Positions 29,238-38,359 of a stretch of 64,000 nt of DNA are shown one piece after another. This DNA comes from Saccopteryx bilineata (Eukaryota; Chordata; Mammalia; Chiroptera; Emballonuridae). The stretch is taken from assembly GCF_036850765.1 (NCBI RefSeq), contig NC_089495.1:203733847-203797846 (forward strand), in the 5' to 3' direction. How positions within the stretch are numbered: position 1 is the stretch's first letter; each line of letters opens with the position of its first letter. Position numbers and translations under genes: made by a program. Below the pieces are notes generated by a model. That model saw only the letters and a list, made by a program, of their open reading frames with translations, ran no database searches and was not told the origin of the DNA.

Positions 29238-32200
29238 AAGAAAGAGAAAGAGAGGAACATTGATCTGTTCCTGTATGTGTACTGACCAGGGATTGTACCA
29301 GCAACCTCTGTGCTTCGGGACGGTGCTCTAACCAGCTGAGCCATCTGGCCAGGGCAAAAAAGTTCTCTTTTGTACCAAACTTTAGTGGTGTCTTCTGGAG
29401 GCCAAGGGCAGGGATGCTGCCAGGTGTCTGGAGGGGCTCCGCTCAGCCTGGGAAGCCCCTGAGGCGGCTGGTGGCGCTGAGCTGGTTAAGTGCTTCGGGG
29501 AGTGTTCGCTTCACTAAGTGCCTTGTAATTCAGGGTGTCAGCTGTGAGTCTGGAGATGTGTACGTGAACCTGTCTATCAGCAGTCGACGTTTTATCCAGT
29601 AGAAATTGGATCTTATATTCCCAGCTCTCCTCACACAGGGTCTGGCAGAGTAGCGTACTTTTCTTCTGGAGGAGTAAGTATTGAAAGGTGCTAATCTTAT
29701 TCATGACTAGCAGCCCGCAGAGAGAGCCCATGGTAATTAAAGGAGCCAAAACAAGGTTCTTTCTTAGGCACCCCACGTAAGCCATCACTCACTCGGGGCT
29801 GGAGAATACATGGAGTTTTCTAGGTTAGCAGTCGGGGTCGTGACTTCCTCTTAGAGGAAACCTTTGTCCCTCCAGTATTGGCCTTTGGAAACGCCAGGTG
29901 GCTGTATCCAGCGTGGCAGAGGAGAGGAAGGCAGCTCACGTGTACTGAGCGCTTCCATCTGCCAGGGAATGTGCCCCCAGTGTTACGGGTGGCTAACCCT
30001 TTTGCGGACCGGTGGTTCGAAAACACTGACTTACAGTTCAGTTTGATCCTTTCAGGGCTCGTTTCCAAGCTGCGTTAGAACAGCTTTCTTATTGTAGGGA
30101 TAGTTGTGCCTTGTTACTAATCTGGGGCTCTTCTGGAGTCAGCATGGCATGTCCCAAGGAACCAGTGAGGACTGTTTGGTGGTCGATCAGGTGATTCCCA
30201 GCCCCCTGTGAGCTCCGGGAGCTGATCAGCTGACAGTTCCCAGTTACTTTCTCTGCCTGGCTCCGTGTAGTTGCCCCGACAGAGAAGCATGTAGTAGTAG
30301 TATTCAGCAGACTCGGGATTCCTTTGCACATTTCTATAGCTCTCTTTCTGCTCATGCCCCTCCTGTCTAGAACTTCTTCCACAATTTCTCGTGCAGAAAT
30401 AGTTGTATAGTTATCCCTATGCTCCGATCCCTCAGCCCAGAGAGGATCACCGTGTTCTGCCCGGGGCTCTGCCTCCCGGCCTTGCAAACTGTCTGGCATG
30501 TGCCTTCTGGCAAAATGCGGCTGGTTGAGGGCTCATCTCATTTGTTTTCCTCCTCTTGGACTTTGCAGTCTTTGATCTCGGTTGTCTAATCTCTGAAAAT
30601 AGTTATTGCATACCTTTTGTCCAATTTAAGGACAAAAGGCTGGAGGATAAATTTGGTTCTTGTCACTTCATCATGGCTGTAAGAAAGACTTGTGTGTATT
30701 CTAGAACCAAATTCCATCATTCTGGTTTTATTATTCTGCTGGTCTTCTGCGTGTTGTGAAGGAGACTCTGGCTTCAAGTCTGCCTGTTCATTAGGGGCAA
30801 GTACCATTCCTGAGTGATTGCTCTGAAACTGGGTAAAGGGAAGGCGGTTTCCCAAGCGCATCACCATGTGTCCTTGGTTTCAGGCCTGTGGGAGTCCATT
30901 CCTACTGAAGGGAATTTTGTAATCAAGGATTCATTGGCTGAGTCCTTCATTAATGTATCGTCTAGAAAACTTGATTGCATTTGTGTCGTGTGCTGTGCAC
31001 TGCCTTGTAGGCGGAGCAGGGGTAAGCACTTAGTCTTCAGAGGTTCCTGAGTAAGGGAATGCCGTGGGAGTGAGCGAGGCCCTTGGGGATCTGAGACAGA
31101 GAAGGTGGAATTCTTGCCTTCCGAGAACAGATAGATGGCCGTGACGGGCTCATAAAACCTCTTCTGTTCTTTCTGTAGCTGAGTAAACGCTCTGCCACGG
31201 ACCTTTGTGGCCGGAATGATGGAAACCTCAAGGTGATATTCCCTGACGTCGAGATGGAGGATGCCATCGACTCCGGGCCCACGGCCAGAGCTCAGCCTGG
31301 GGACTACGTGCTGGTGAAGGTAAGGTGTTCTTTTTGACTTTCGGCTTGCACTGTGAAATGGTGTGCTAGATGGGATAATTTGGGGGAATGAGATTTTTTT
31401 ACAGAGAAATCCTTTAGTAAAATGAAAATCTCTTATCAACCTGAACAATGAAAGGGCACCTTGAATTGAATTTCACAGATTTTATTTATTGATTTTACAG
31501 AGAGAGAGGGAGGAGGGGGGGAAGGGGGAACAAGAAGTATCAAGCCATAGTTGCTTTACTTTAGTTGTTCATTGGTGACTTGTTGTATGTGCCTGGAGTG
31601 GACAAGCCCGGGGTTTCGAACCCGCAACCTCAGCCTTCTAGCTGATGCTCTGTCCACTGCACCACCACAGGCCAGGCATGAATTTTCGACTGTTTCTATC
31701 TAATGCCTTCTTGTTTTTCTTCTCCCCTGTCCTGGAAGGGTTCTTTCTGGGAACTTGGTGAGGTTGAACTACATGGGGGCATAGAGTCTCCTGTGGCAGA
31801 GAGGCCAGAAGGGAGATGTGACTTTTAGTGAGTTGCTAGTTCTCAGAAGCACCAGGAATTTACGTAGCGTGCTCAGGGTCACACGGCCAGCAAGTGGTAA
31901 TGTAGGGATCCGCACTGAGGCCGCGTGGGCTCTGAGTCCACTTTTTTATTTTTATTTTTTTGGTATTTTTCTGAAGTGAGAAGTGGGGAGGCAGTCAGAC
32001 AGACTCCTGCATGCCTCCAACCGGGATCCACCTGCATGCCCATCTGGGGCGATGCTCTGCCCACCTAGGGCATTGCTCTGTTGCAACCGGAGCCATTCTA
32101 GCGTCCTAGGTGGAGGCCACAGAGCCATCCTCAGTGCCCGGGCCAACTTTGCTCCCATGGAGCCTTAGCTATGGGTGGGGAAGAGAAAGACAGAGAGGAA

Positions 32201-35200
32201 GGAGAGGGGGAGGGGTGGCCCTGGCCAGGAATCACACCTGGGACTTCCACACGCCGGGCCGATGCTCTACCGTTGAGCGGCCAGGACCCAAGTCCACATT
32301 TTTAACCATCTCACTACTCAGCCTTTCGGATTGTTCTCTGTGTCAGGTCAGCATGCCCTTCGAGGTCGCTGATGCTCGGGCACCCCAACGTACACGTGCT
32401 TTAGTCTCCTGGGTCCCTTCCCTGAATCTGCTCGTGGGACTCTTTTCTTCCTTCCTCCTTTCCTCCTTACACTGCCACAGGTCTGCTGTGCCCACCTTCC
32501 TCTCCCCGTGGTTGTCGTGTCCACTTTCCTCCTTACACTGCCACAGGTCTGCTGTGCCCACCTTCCTCTCCCCGTGGTTGTCGTGTCCACTTTCCTCCTT
32601 ACACTGTCACAGGTCTGCTGTGCCCACCTTCCTCTCCCCGTGGTTGTTGTGTCCACTTTCCTCCTTACACTGCCACAGGTCTGCTGTGCCCACCTTCCTC
32701 TCCCTGTGGTTGTCGTGTCCACTTCGCCCCAGAAGCAGAGGCTGGCAGGGCACGTGCTGATGAGGCTCGCAGGCGCAAAGCTGCTTCTCCAGCCCTGAGC
32801 TCGGGCATTTGCAGAAGACAGAGGTGGAGAGAGGGCATCTCCTCTTCTGCCCGTGTTGGCCAGCGTTTTGTTCTCTTACCTGTGTCTTGGTGCCTTACTC
32901 CTCTGCTTCTGTCCTTGCTCTGACTGTCACCTCCGTCTTGAGTCATGGGAGCCGGGGTCCATGGTGTGAGCTGAGGGAGGCTGCCCCCAGCACATGGCTT
33001 TTTTGGGTTGGCCTGGATATTTTTACCAACACTTAGAACTTTGCTGTTCTGTCCATCTGACAACAACTTCAGCACAATCAGTTTGCTGGCTGCTGACGTT
33101 ATGATCCCACCGCCTTTCTCTCTTGCATCTTAGACTTTAATGTGGCCAAAATAATTTCAGAACTCCAGAGACCCCTCTTAAGTTCCTTCCAGTTGCCCTG
33201 CATCCTGAGTTCTAATACCATGGTTTAGTTTTACCTGTTTTTTATTATTCAGTTGACTCACGCAGTATATATTTCTGGTGCCTGTCTTTTTTCCCTCAGA
33301 CTTAATGTTGTGCAGTTCATCTATGATTATACAGGGATGGGCAAAAGTAGGTTTACAGTTGTTTGTATGGAAAAAGACAATCAGGTTATGATTATTACAA
33401 TAGCTTTATTAACTGTTTCATGTGCTCACAACTGTAAACCTACTTTTGCCCACCCGTCTTGATCCGTGTGACACGAGTGGACCAGGACTTATTTATGCGT
33501 CGTGCTCTTGTGGCCATTTTGGTTGTTCCCAGTTGGGAGCTCTATGGCCCGAGTTGCTACGAGTGTCCCTGTGCCTGTGTTTTAGTGCGCATGCGAATTC
33601 ATTTCTGTTGGGCAGGGGACCTGGAGTTGCTGGTCACAGTGTTTGTATGATAGAAGTAGCTGAAGAGCTTGTACCCTTTTACAGTTCCCCCTGAGGTGCA
33701 CGAGGAGTCCAGGGCCCTCATACTCCTGCTTCTGTTCTCTCCCCTCCCTGGTCTGTGCCCCACGGAGCAGCGGCTCTTTCTAGACCAGGTTACTCACTCC
33801 TCTGCTTATACCCTCCAGGGACTTCTTTTTCTTTTCTTTTTTTTTTTTTTTTTTTTTTGTGGTAGAGACAGAGAGAGTCAGAGAGAGGGACAGAAAGGGA
33901 CAGACAGACAGGAACGGAGAGAATTGAGAAACATCAATTCTTTGTTGCGGCTCCTTAGTTGTTCATTGATTGCTTTCTCGTATGTGCCTCGACTGGGGGG
34001 CTACAGCAGACCGAGTGACCCCTTGCTCGAGCCAGCAAACTTGGGTCCAAGCTGGTGAGCTTTGCTCAAACCAGATGAGCCCACGCTCAAGTTGATGACC
34101 TTGGGGTCTCGAACCTGGGTCCTCCGCATCCCAGTCTGACGCTCTATCCACTGCGCCACCGCCCGGTCAGGCCCTCCAGTGACTTCTCATTTCAGCCAAC
34201 CTGTGATCCGTCCCGGCCAGCTGTGCAACCTCTCGTTCCCTCCACTCTTCTTCTGCTTTTTTAATTTTTTAAATGTATTGATTTTAGAGAGAGGGGAAGG
34301 GAGAGAGAGAGACAGGAACACGGACCTGCTCCTGTAGGTGCCCTGACTGGGGATTGAACCGGCAACCTCTGCACTTTGGGACGATGCTCCAACCAACCCA
34401 GCCACCTGACCAGGGCCCCTCCACTCTTCTCATTTGGTCCCCTTCAGCATCGGTAGCCTCCTTTTTGTCTCTGAAACCGAGCTCGGTGTCAGGGGACCCT
34501 CCATGCTGTGCTGCTTGGGCGGCTCTCGGCCTCCACCGGGCTGCGTTCTTTAAAACCTTCAGCTGTCTTCTCAAGGTCACCTGCTTGAGAGGCCTTCTCT
34601 GGCCCCTGCAGTGTGGGACAGCTTTCCTCCGCCCTGCCCTTGTCCCTGCTGACCACATTAGCCCGGTGTATCTTCCTAGCACTTCTCAGTGCCTGAAGTC
34701 ACCCTTGCTGTTTCTTTACATATTTATTGTCTGTTTTCCCCCCCGAAAACTCCGTTGAAGTCAGGGGAAATGTTTTGTTCATCTCAGTGTCTCCAGCACC
34801 TAGGACTATTCCTAGACCCTATTGAGCGCTCAGTGAATATTTGTTAGTGGACTGACTTGTCCTCATGATAAGAAATGAGGCCACTGGTACCTATGGGGTC
34901 ACAGGCGTCTAGCTCTCAACTAGAGAGGGAAGAGCCTTTCTCATTGGGGCCAGAAGCGTCCTGAGGAAGGACGGGACTGGTCCCGCCTGGATTATAGTGT
35001 GCCCCTGGAGGGCAGGGTCTGGGACGGGCAGCTCCCACCTGAGCCTGTGGCTGGTGCCAGGAAGGGGCCGTCGCCCAAGAGAAAAGGAAGACGCGGCCCC
35101 TTGGGGCTGACATATTTGGAGTTTATAAATGATGTGCGTTACATTGCATCAGACGTCTCTTCCTCCCCCGACTGGGGGCACGCAGGAACCACGCAGCCTC

Positions 35201-35397
35201 TGCTGACCTGTCATCTCCATCAGGTCCCTTGGGTGGCCTCCCTGGAGGCTCCGCATTCTGTCCCTGTGGTGCAGCCTTGGTGACCTCGCCTCGCCTGCCT
35301 GGCTTTCTTTCAGATTACCTCCGCCAGCTCCCAGACGCTCAGAGGACGCGCGCTCTGCAGAACCACTCTGAGGGCCGCCTCCGCCCTGCTCCGCTGA
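12174..35397 (+). CDS. CDK5RAP1: CDK5RAP1, mitochondrial tRNA methylthiotransferase (complete, 13 coding exons)
   Basis: A radical-SAM enzyme that adds a methylthio group to i6A37 of mitochondrial tRNAs (giving ms2i6A); also reported as a CDK5-p35 binding protein. Exons: 12153-12483 (ATG 12174), 15794-15897, 16380-16414, 17656-17756, 18219-18429, 19559-19679, 20641-20871, 21109-21206, 21929-21984, 23431-23561, 27641-27790, 31179-31319, 35314-35397 (TGA). They sum to 1773 nt, an open frame of 590 residues close to human length. The N-terminal domain cysteines (YGCQMN, VTCSIR, LGCMAE) and the radical-SAM CxxxCxxC (CDNMCSYC, exon at 19559) are intact, so both 4Fe-4S clusters can form. The last three exons cover the C-terminal TRAM region (VLVEG, then QPGDYVLVK). 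The start matches the human N-terminus pattern (MHxxQC). All introns are GT-AG except the one after 20871, which uses a GC donor. The tail (RAASALLR) differs from the human end. Identity and intactness are very secure. Confidence 0.98.
12734..13336 (-). mobile_element. CSTB: L1-mediated retrocopy of cystatin B mRNA, with target duplications
   Basis: Intron-less copy of a CSTB mRNA, antisense to CDK5RAP1. The 17-base duplication 'taggcagaggttttctt' flanks it perfectly (12717-12733 and 13337-13353). The A-rich tail abuts the left duplication. These are the hallmarks of LINE-1 retroposition. Confidence 0.92.
12963..13274 (-). CDS. CSTB: Cystatin B (stefin B) retrocopy with an intact ORF
   Basis: Cystatin B is a small cytosolic and nuclear inhibitor of papain-like cathepsins. 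The 103-codon frame is unbroken and matches the whole family protein: [10 protein letters not shown] near the start, the inhibitory loop QIVAG (QxVxG type), the second loop LPHE and the end [12 protein letters not shown]. Family length is 98; the extra residues come from an upstream ATG, and the likely native start is the methionine of MCGG at 13256. It has no introns, a poly(A) remnant and target duplications, so it is a processed copy in a CDK5RAP1 intron. Only a gene-specific promoter is lacking. The 5' leader carries a short tandem repeat of 'gagcagcggacacggaa'. It may be an unexpressed pseudogene that is simply young, or a retrogene. Sequence alone cannot decide. Confidence 0.85.
   Translation of the reverse strand: MSGMGRMCGGCTATQPATADVQAIADQVKPQLEAKENKNYTMFKAVEFKSQIVAGTNYFIKVQVADDDFIHIRVYKSLPHENKPLALHDYQTNKAKHDELSYF
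13628..13879 (-). mobile_element. Bat tRNA-derived SINE (long form)
   Basis: Inverted head ends 'gccaccgcccggtcgggcg'. 'gacattaggttatttta' is duplicated on both sides. Confidence 0.88.
14112..14327 (-). mobile_element. Bat tRNA-derived SINE (short form)
   Basis: T-tail, (GA)n tract, 'ccagccatccatgcactcac' body, head ending 'acctgtcagggca'. 'ataatttgttgtttc' flanks it on both sides as a target duplication. Confidence 0.85.
14572..14750 (-). mobile_element. Bat tRNA-derived SINE (short form)
   Basis: 'gagaaacatcaatttgttgt' body, internal (GGT)n run, head ending 'acctggccagggcc'. Confidence 0.85.
15121..15507 (-). mobile_element. Bat SINE, long GC-rich form
   Basis: Full-length inverted copy ending 'gccaaccggccagggc'. 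'ctgactgtt' repeats on both sides (15112-15120, 15508-15516), so it entered the left edge of the 92-bp duplicated segment. Confidence 0.92.
15508..15599 (+). repeat. 92-bp dispersed duplication, copy 1
   Basis: Aligns without gaps to 18109-18200 with three mismatches by eye. It begins 'ctgactgttctataacc' and ends 'tggtgtgtgtatgtaac'. Lies in the intron after the first coding exon of CDK5RAP1. Confidence 0.9.
16560..16700 (-). repeat. MIR-like fragment
   Basis: Has the core 'cagatgaggaaactgag' preceded by 'gtattcttacaacatttt'. Old mammalian SINE; edges approximate. Confidence 0.5.
17245..17490 (+). repeat. Minisatellite, 27-bp unit, about eight to nine copies
   Basis: Unit 'gctgccgtgctgggaccgtg' plus 'cagggggg'-type bases, nearly identical across copies; the last two are diverged. 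CpG-rich, G-rich on the + strand. Intronic in CDK5RAP1, 165 bases before the exon at 17656. Several long apparent reading frames here are repeat artefacts. Confidence 0.95.
18109..18200 (+). repeat. 92-bp dispersed duplication, copy 2
   Basis: Second copy of the 15508-15599 segment, 97 percent identical by eye. It ends 18 bases before the acceptor-flanked CDK5RAP1 exon at 18219, so it contains that exon's likely branch-point zone. Confidence 0.9.
18585..18929. mobile_element. Non-autonomous hAT element, 345 bp
   Basis: Terminal repeats 'caggggtagtcaacct' and 'aggttgactaccactg'. Flanking octamers ccctagag and ttctaggt share the CTAG core favoured by hAT targets. No transposase reading frame. 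Confidence 0.8.
19350..19520 (+). mobile_element. Bat tRNA-derived SINE (short form)
   Basis: Head 'ggccctggaggtagctcagt', B box 'gggtttgatcccc', then 'aacaaatcgatgtttctctc'. Ends close to the acceptor of the CDK5RAP1 radical-SAM exon. Confidence 0.88.
19559..19679 (+). CDS. CDK5RAP1: CDK5RAP1 exon with the radical-SAM cluster motif
   Basis: Begins by completing a valine codon and encodes [20 protein letters not shown]. The three cysteines bind the SAM-cleaving 4Fe-4S cluster. A SINE (19350-19520) ends only about 40 bases before its acceptor, so the branch-point zone lies at or next to the SINE tail. Confidence 0.97.
19978..20158 (-). mobile_element. Bat tRNA-derived SINE (short form)
   Basis: 'ttaacagatttattgatttt' start, GA-rich tract and head ending 'gccacccctggtcaggc'. 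Confidence 0.8.
20872..20877 (+). promoter_or_regulatory. CDK5RAP1: Non-canonical GC splice donor
   Basis: Exon sequence ends gatgag and is followed by gcaagt. The next exon starts after ttgatcag at 21109 and restores the frame ([13 protein letters not shown]). No GT is available at that position, so this is a GC-AG intron. The rest of the donor matches consensus well, as is usual for GC donors. Confidence 0.85.
22462..22848 (-). mobile_element. Bat SINE, long GC-rich form
   Basis: Full-length inverted copy with a T20 tail, head ending 'gctaaccggccagggcc'; 'aatactttgatttt' duplicated on both sides. Confidence 0.93.
23984..24149 (-). mobile_element. Bat tRNA-derived SINE (short form)
   Basis: 'caccaatttgttgttccact' body and head ending 'ccaactgccagggcca' (small deletion near the end). 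Confidence 0.82.
24230..25146 (+). repeat. Minisatellite, 45/46-bp units, 20 copies, higher-order structure
   Basis: Twenty units share 'gaggaaggacgcggagagca' and 'gtgtccaggtca'. Two main variants alternate: A (45 bp, 'gtgcagaggag') and B (46 bp, 'gtgcggaaggag'), plus A' carrying 'gagagtagtg'. Reading left to right: A B B A B A' B, then A B B A B A' B again, then B B B A' B A. The seven-unit block of about 319 bp is thus repeated twice. Intronic in CDK5RAP1, 670 bases after the exon at 23431. Stop-poor frames across it are repeat artefacts. Confidence 0.96.
25648..25839. mobile_element. Non-autonomous hAT element, 192 bp
   Basis: Ends 'caggcatccccaaactac' and 'gtttggggacccctg'. Same family as 53468, 54253 and 57350. 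Flanking duplication not recognisable. Confidence 0.8.
26021..26170 (+). mobile_element. Bat tRNA-derived SINE (short form)
   Basis: Head 'ccccggccgggtagctcagt', end 'aaaatcaataaaataaa'. Confidence 0.85.
26443..26477 (+). repeat. (GT)n microsatellite
   Basis: Uninterrupted GT dinucleotide run of about 17 units. Confidence 0.97.
26528..26910 (-). mobile_element. Bat SINE, long GC-rich form
   Basis: Inverted full-length copy, head ending 'gccaactggccagggcc'; 'ttgttttttcttttt' on both sides as target duplication. Confidence 0.92.
26925..27440 (-). mobile_element. Old LINE-1-like 3' region
   Basis: Diverged sequence with 'ggtataaaattcgaaaggtc' and 'gctgtctcattctctgtagc', which resembles old mammalian L1 3' ends. 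Family not assignable by eye. Confidence 0.35.
28782..29135 (+). mobile_element. Bat SINE, long GC-rich form
   Basis: Head 'ggccctggctggttggctca', internal (TC)n run 28893-28922, GC-rich body with 'gcaacggagcgacgcccc'. Confidence 0.9.
29137..29356 (-). mobile_element. Bat tRNA-derived SINE (short form)
   Basis: (GA)n run and head ending 'gccatctggccagggc'. Directly abuts the preceding SINE in the opposite orientation. Confidence 0.87.
29360..31178 (+). other. CDK5RAP1 intron part, no feature recognised
   Basis: Between a SINE and the exon at 31179. No exon-like frame or named repeat identified with confidence. Confidence 0.6.
31478..31677 (-). mobile_element. Bat tRNA-derived SINE (short form)
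   Basis: 'ttttatttattgattttaca' start and head ending 'accaccacaggccaggc'. Confidence 0.82.
31942..32289 (-). mobile_element. Bat SINE, long form, slightly degraded
   Basis: Inverted copy with the GC-rich body. 'gtccactttttt' and 'gtccacatttttaa' flank it as target duplication. The head is shortened ('gttgagcggccaggacc'). Confidence 0.87.
32448..32722 (+). repeat. Minisatellite, 66-bp unit, about four copies
   Basis: Unit runs 'tttcctccttacactgccac' ... 'ccccgtggttgtcgtgtccac' with one or two changes per copy. Pyrimidine-rich on the + strand. Intronic in CDK5RAP1. Confidence 0.95.
33332..33458. mobile_element. Mariner-type MITE, about 127 bp
   Basis: Ends 'cagggatgggcaaaagtagg' and 'cctacttttgcccaccc' are inverted repeats, and 'tttacagttg' / 'caactgtaaa' extend the match. 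A TA precedes the left end. No coding capacity. Confidence 0.8.
33831..34171 (-). mobile_element. Bat tRNA-derived SINE (long form)
   Basis: T-tail and head ending 'gccaccgcccggtcagg'. Flanks 'ccctccagggacttc' and 'ccctccagtgacttctc' form a target duplication. Confidence 0.9.
34258..34417 (-). mobile_element. Bat tRNA-derived SINE (short form)
   Basis: 'tttaaatgtattgattttag' start and head ending 'acctgaccagggcc'. 'cctccactcttct' is duplicated on both sides. Confidence 0.87.
34430..34860 (-). mobile_element. LINE-2-like sequence, inverted
   Basis: 'agtgtctccagcacctagga' and 'gctcagtgaatatttgtt' read as the inverted L2 3' end. Old and diverged. Confidence 0.45.
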
Positions 35398-35566
35398 GTG
35401 CTGGCTCCGGGCTGACGTGGGCAGTCCTTCCCAGCAGGAGGGCGAAGTGATCAGTCACTCAGGAAGGAAGCAATGAAACTTTGAAGACGAGCTGCAAGTG
35501 GGGAAGCAACTTTGTGGCTAGTGGAAAATACATCTCTTTGCTGCTATGAGAAAAGCCGTTATAACC

Positions 35567-35572
35567 ATTAAA
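35567..35572 (+). terminator. CDK5RAP1: CDK5RAP1 poly(A) signal ATTAAA
   Basis: ATTAAA lies 170 bases after the stop codon, followed by 'gtccatctgtgtctttac' as a GT/T-rich downstream element. No AATAAA is nearer. Implies a short 3' UTR of about 0.19 kb. Confidence 0.75.
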
Positions 35573-35889
35573 TTTACCTAAACCAAAATGGTCCATCTGT
35601 GTCTTTACATTTATATAATTTTTGCCTCGGTTAGTGTTTCTGGGGTTTTCTCTAGAGTGTCTGTATTAAGTGTTTCCCAGTCCGGTTTGTGCTGTGCACA
35701 CGGCTGACGTCTCTGCGCTTCTCCCCGGGACCCCGGGGGCCAGAGGCTGCAGGGGGGAGGTGGAGAGAGCGTGGTATCACCGGGCTCTTCCCTGCTCTGC
35801 TCCGTGTATCCTTTACTTTGGGGTCAGTGCCTTGTGCCGTGTAGCATGTGATGATGGGGACCTGGGATTCTAGCTCCTGTGTGATTCTC

Positions 35890-36032
35890 TTTTAAAAAAT
35901 TATTGATTTTAGAGAAAGAGGTAGGGGAAGAGAGACAGAAACATCCAGTTTCCATGTGTGCCCTGACCAGAGATCGAACCTGCAACCTTTGCGTATGGGG
36001 TGATGCTGTACCAACCGAGCTCGGGCCGGGGC
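35890..36032 (-). mobile_element. Bat tRNA-derived SINE, diverged
   Basis: 'aaaattattgattttagaga' start and inverted head 'ccagagatcgaacctgcaac'. Confidence 0.7.
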
Positions 36033-36589
36033 ACCCTGGGTGGTTTCCGTTGGGCCAGGGGGCAGAGGAAAGCAGGTGGAGTGGGAGAGGGGAGGGCAGA
36101 AATGGGAAGAGAAGTCTTAATCGCTGCCATGATTAATGGTCCTCACACTAGATACATTAATCCTGAGGTTTGCTGCCCCATCATTTACATGATTGATTTT
36201 TATGTCCTTAGTATGTCTGGTGTTTTTACTGATCATGGGCGTACTACGAAACTCCTACGTGTAGGATTGAAGACACGTGAGTCATTTTGTGCGTGAAGAC
36301 AGGATAATTATTAAAGAGATGATTACAGAATGCCCCAACTCCCTATTCTCGATTTTCTTGCACTTGTTCAGTCAAGGTAACGATGAAATTCCAAGAATGG
36401 TTAACATGTTCAGAACAACATTCTGCTTGGCCCCTTAATCACAAGGACGGCCTTAGCTCAGTATTTCTTCAGACAAGTTTCAGAGTGCTTTCGTTCTCGA
36501 AAATTCTCTGCATCTCAGGTGCTGGATTCAGTCTGCTGCCTGAAGGTCTCTCTGTGGGGAGATGACACATAGCTAATTATACTTTAAAA

Positions 36590-37048
36590 AATTTTTTTTA
36601 TTTATTGATTTTAGCGAGAGAGAGAGAGAGACAGGAATATCAATCTGTTCCTGTATGTGCCCTGACCAAGCATTGAACCGGCAACCTCTGTGCCTCAGGG
36701 CGATGCTCTAACCCAGTGGTCCCCAACCTTTTTTGGGCCCCGGACCGGTTTAATGTCAGAAAATATTTTCACGAACAGGCCTTTAGGGTGGGACGGATAA
36801 ATGTATCACGTGACCGAGACAAGCGGCAAGAGTAAGTCTTAGACGGATGTAACAGAGGGAATTTGGATATTTAAAAAAAAATAAAACATCGTTCAGACTT
36901 AAATATAAATAAAACAGAAATAATGTAAGTTATTTATTCTTTCTCTGCGGACCAGTTCCAAATGGCCCATGGACCAGTACCGGTACCGGTCCTCAGCCCG
37001 GGGGTTGGGGACCTCTGCTCTAACCAACCGAGCTATCTGGCCAGGGCT
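36590..37048 (-). mobile_element. Bat tRNA-derived SINE split by a hAT element
   Basis: The left part ends 'gatgctctaacc', and the head resumes after 37017 with 'ctctaaccaaccgagctatc'. The interrupting element is 36714-37017. Confidence 0.9.
36714..37017. mobile_element. Non-autonomous hAT element, 304 bp
   Basis: Ends 'cagtggtccccaacctttt' and 'ggttggggacctctg'. Perfect 8-base duplication ctctaacc at 36706-36713 and 37018-37025. Same family as 50833-51129 in the opposite orientation. Confidence 0.93.
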
Positions 37049-37213
37049 AGCTAATCATACTCTCAATACTCTAGCTGGCTGCAGGCATGGGCAGCACCAG
37101 CTAGTGTATTCATACATTTTCCCTAGTTCCACCCTCATCATTTATTGTTTTCCTAGTAACAAATTTAAGTAAACATCTCATTCTTCTAATGGTTTTTAAA
37201 GCATGAAACCCTT

Positions 37214-37398
37214 GCCTGACCTGTGGTGGCGCAGTGGATAAAGCATCGACCTGGAACGCTGTCACTGGTTTGAAACCCTGGGCTTGCCCGGTCAAGGCAC
37301 ATATGACAAGTAACTATTATGTTAGCTGATACTTCCTGCTTCTCCCCCTCCCCATTTCTCTCTCTTTCTTTCTCTAAAATAAAAATAAAATCTTAAAA
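37214..37398 (+). mobile_element. Bat tRNA-derived SINE
   Basis: Head 'cctgacctgtggtggcgcag', end 'ctctaaaataaaaataaaa'. Confidence 0.85.
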
Positions 37399-37915
37399 AA
37401 GAAAAGGATGAAACCTTCCATGGGGAGGAAAAGGCTTGAATTTAGGCTCCATGTTTTGTATACTCTGTGACTTGGCAAATGCCACCCATTTCCTGCTATC
37501 GCTGTCTGGATGGAGCCGTCTCACCAGGTCCTGCCATCCCGGTACCCTGGAAGCTTGTAGGGACACTGGAAAGAATTTCTGCCTCTCGGCCTCCCGGGTG
37601 TGAGGGCCTGGGGCTTCCCCTTGCTCAGGCACTGTGCCAACCGTCTAGGCCTGGGGAGCTCCCACGGTGACTGCTGAGGGGCGTTTTGTCCTGCTCTGTC
37701 CTGGGTGACGAGTCAGTAATTTGGAGAGGCAGGGAAGCTGCCCGTGTTCTGCCCTGAGTGTGCGGAGGAGTTTGTTGGATGCTCGGAGGCCCTCAGTGTT
37801 GTGGCTCATAGCCCCGTTCTCTTCTGTCTGTCACCCAAGGGGACCCCCATGGAGGCTTGGCCATCTCCCAGCACTGACCTGGGTAGCCCTGGGGAGGTGG
37901 GGTCTTTGTACTCAC

Positions 37916-37973
37916 AGTTGTTGCATGCGGCGAAATCGCTGAGATCGATTTCACACGATTTAGATTCTCTCAT
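37916..37973 (-). pseudogene. Tentative BPIFB9-like exon F (58 bp)
   Basis: Flanked by acceptor 'tcattcccag' and donor 'gtgagt' on the minus strand. Reads MRESKSCEIDLSDFAACNN in phase 0, which fits the phase-0 end of exon E. The product is only weakly BPIF-like, so it may be chance. Confidence 0.3.
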
Positions 37974-38196
37974 CTGGGAATGAGCCACCAGTTAGCGTCA
38001 CCCAGGAAATGCAGCAGGCCCGCCCCGTCCCCTCCACCTCTTCTCCTTCCCTGTCCTTCCCTTCCCCCTCTTACTCCCCGGCCTTCTTCCTGACAGAACT
38101 CATCCTCTCTCTTCCTAGCCTAAGGCATCTCCCAGTCCAGTCCTGTGGTCCTGCCGGGGGTCCTTGGGGCCAGAGGGAATTCTGCCTCCGGACTCC

Positions 38197-38247
38197 TGAG
38201 GGCTGATGTGACCTGAGGGCTGATGTGACCTGAGGGCTGATGTGACC
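38197..38247 (+). repeat. 17-bp tandem repeat, three copies
   Basis: Unit 'gagggctgatgtgacct' repeated three times. Confidence 0.95.
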
Positions 38248-38359
38248 CTCCCCCGTCTCTCCCCGCATTGGGTCACAGGAGAGGAAAGGGCATCCTCCTG
38301 TCTTGCCCCCAGTGACATGGGCTTTTGTGATGGAACCCTCCCCGTTCTTCATGACTTAC

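Larger units (their letters stand above)
35600..37915. other. Region where the 3' exons of the BPIFB9-like gene should lie
   Basis: Apart from SINEs and a hAT element I find no exon-like frame on the minus strand, no family motif and no obvious poly(A) signal for the minus-strand gene. About 220 residues of a full-length family member remain unaccounted for. Confidence 0.5.

Noticed and set aside
30089..30499. 136-codon minus-strand frame in a CDK5RAP1 intron
   Set aside because: No recognisable family, no splice or promoter signals; length is within chance for this base composition.
32110..32760. 216-codon frame with repeats [17 protein letters not shown]
   Set aside because: It runs from a SINE into the 66-bp minisatellite; no independent coding evidence.
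36125..36580. Possible missing 3' exons of the BPIFB9-like gene
   Set aside because: No minus-strand frame with both splice sites or family-like hydrophobic pattern could be found.
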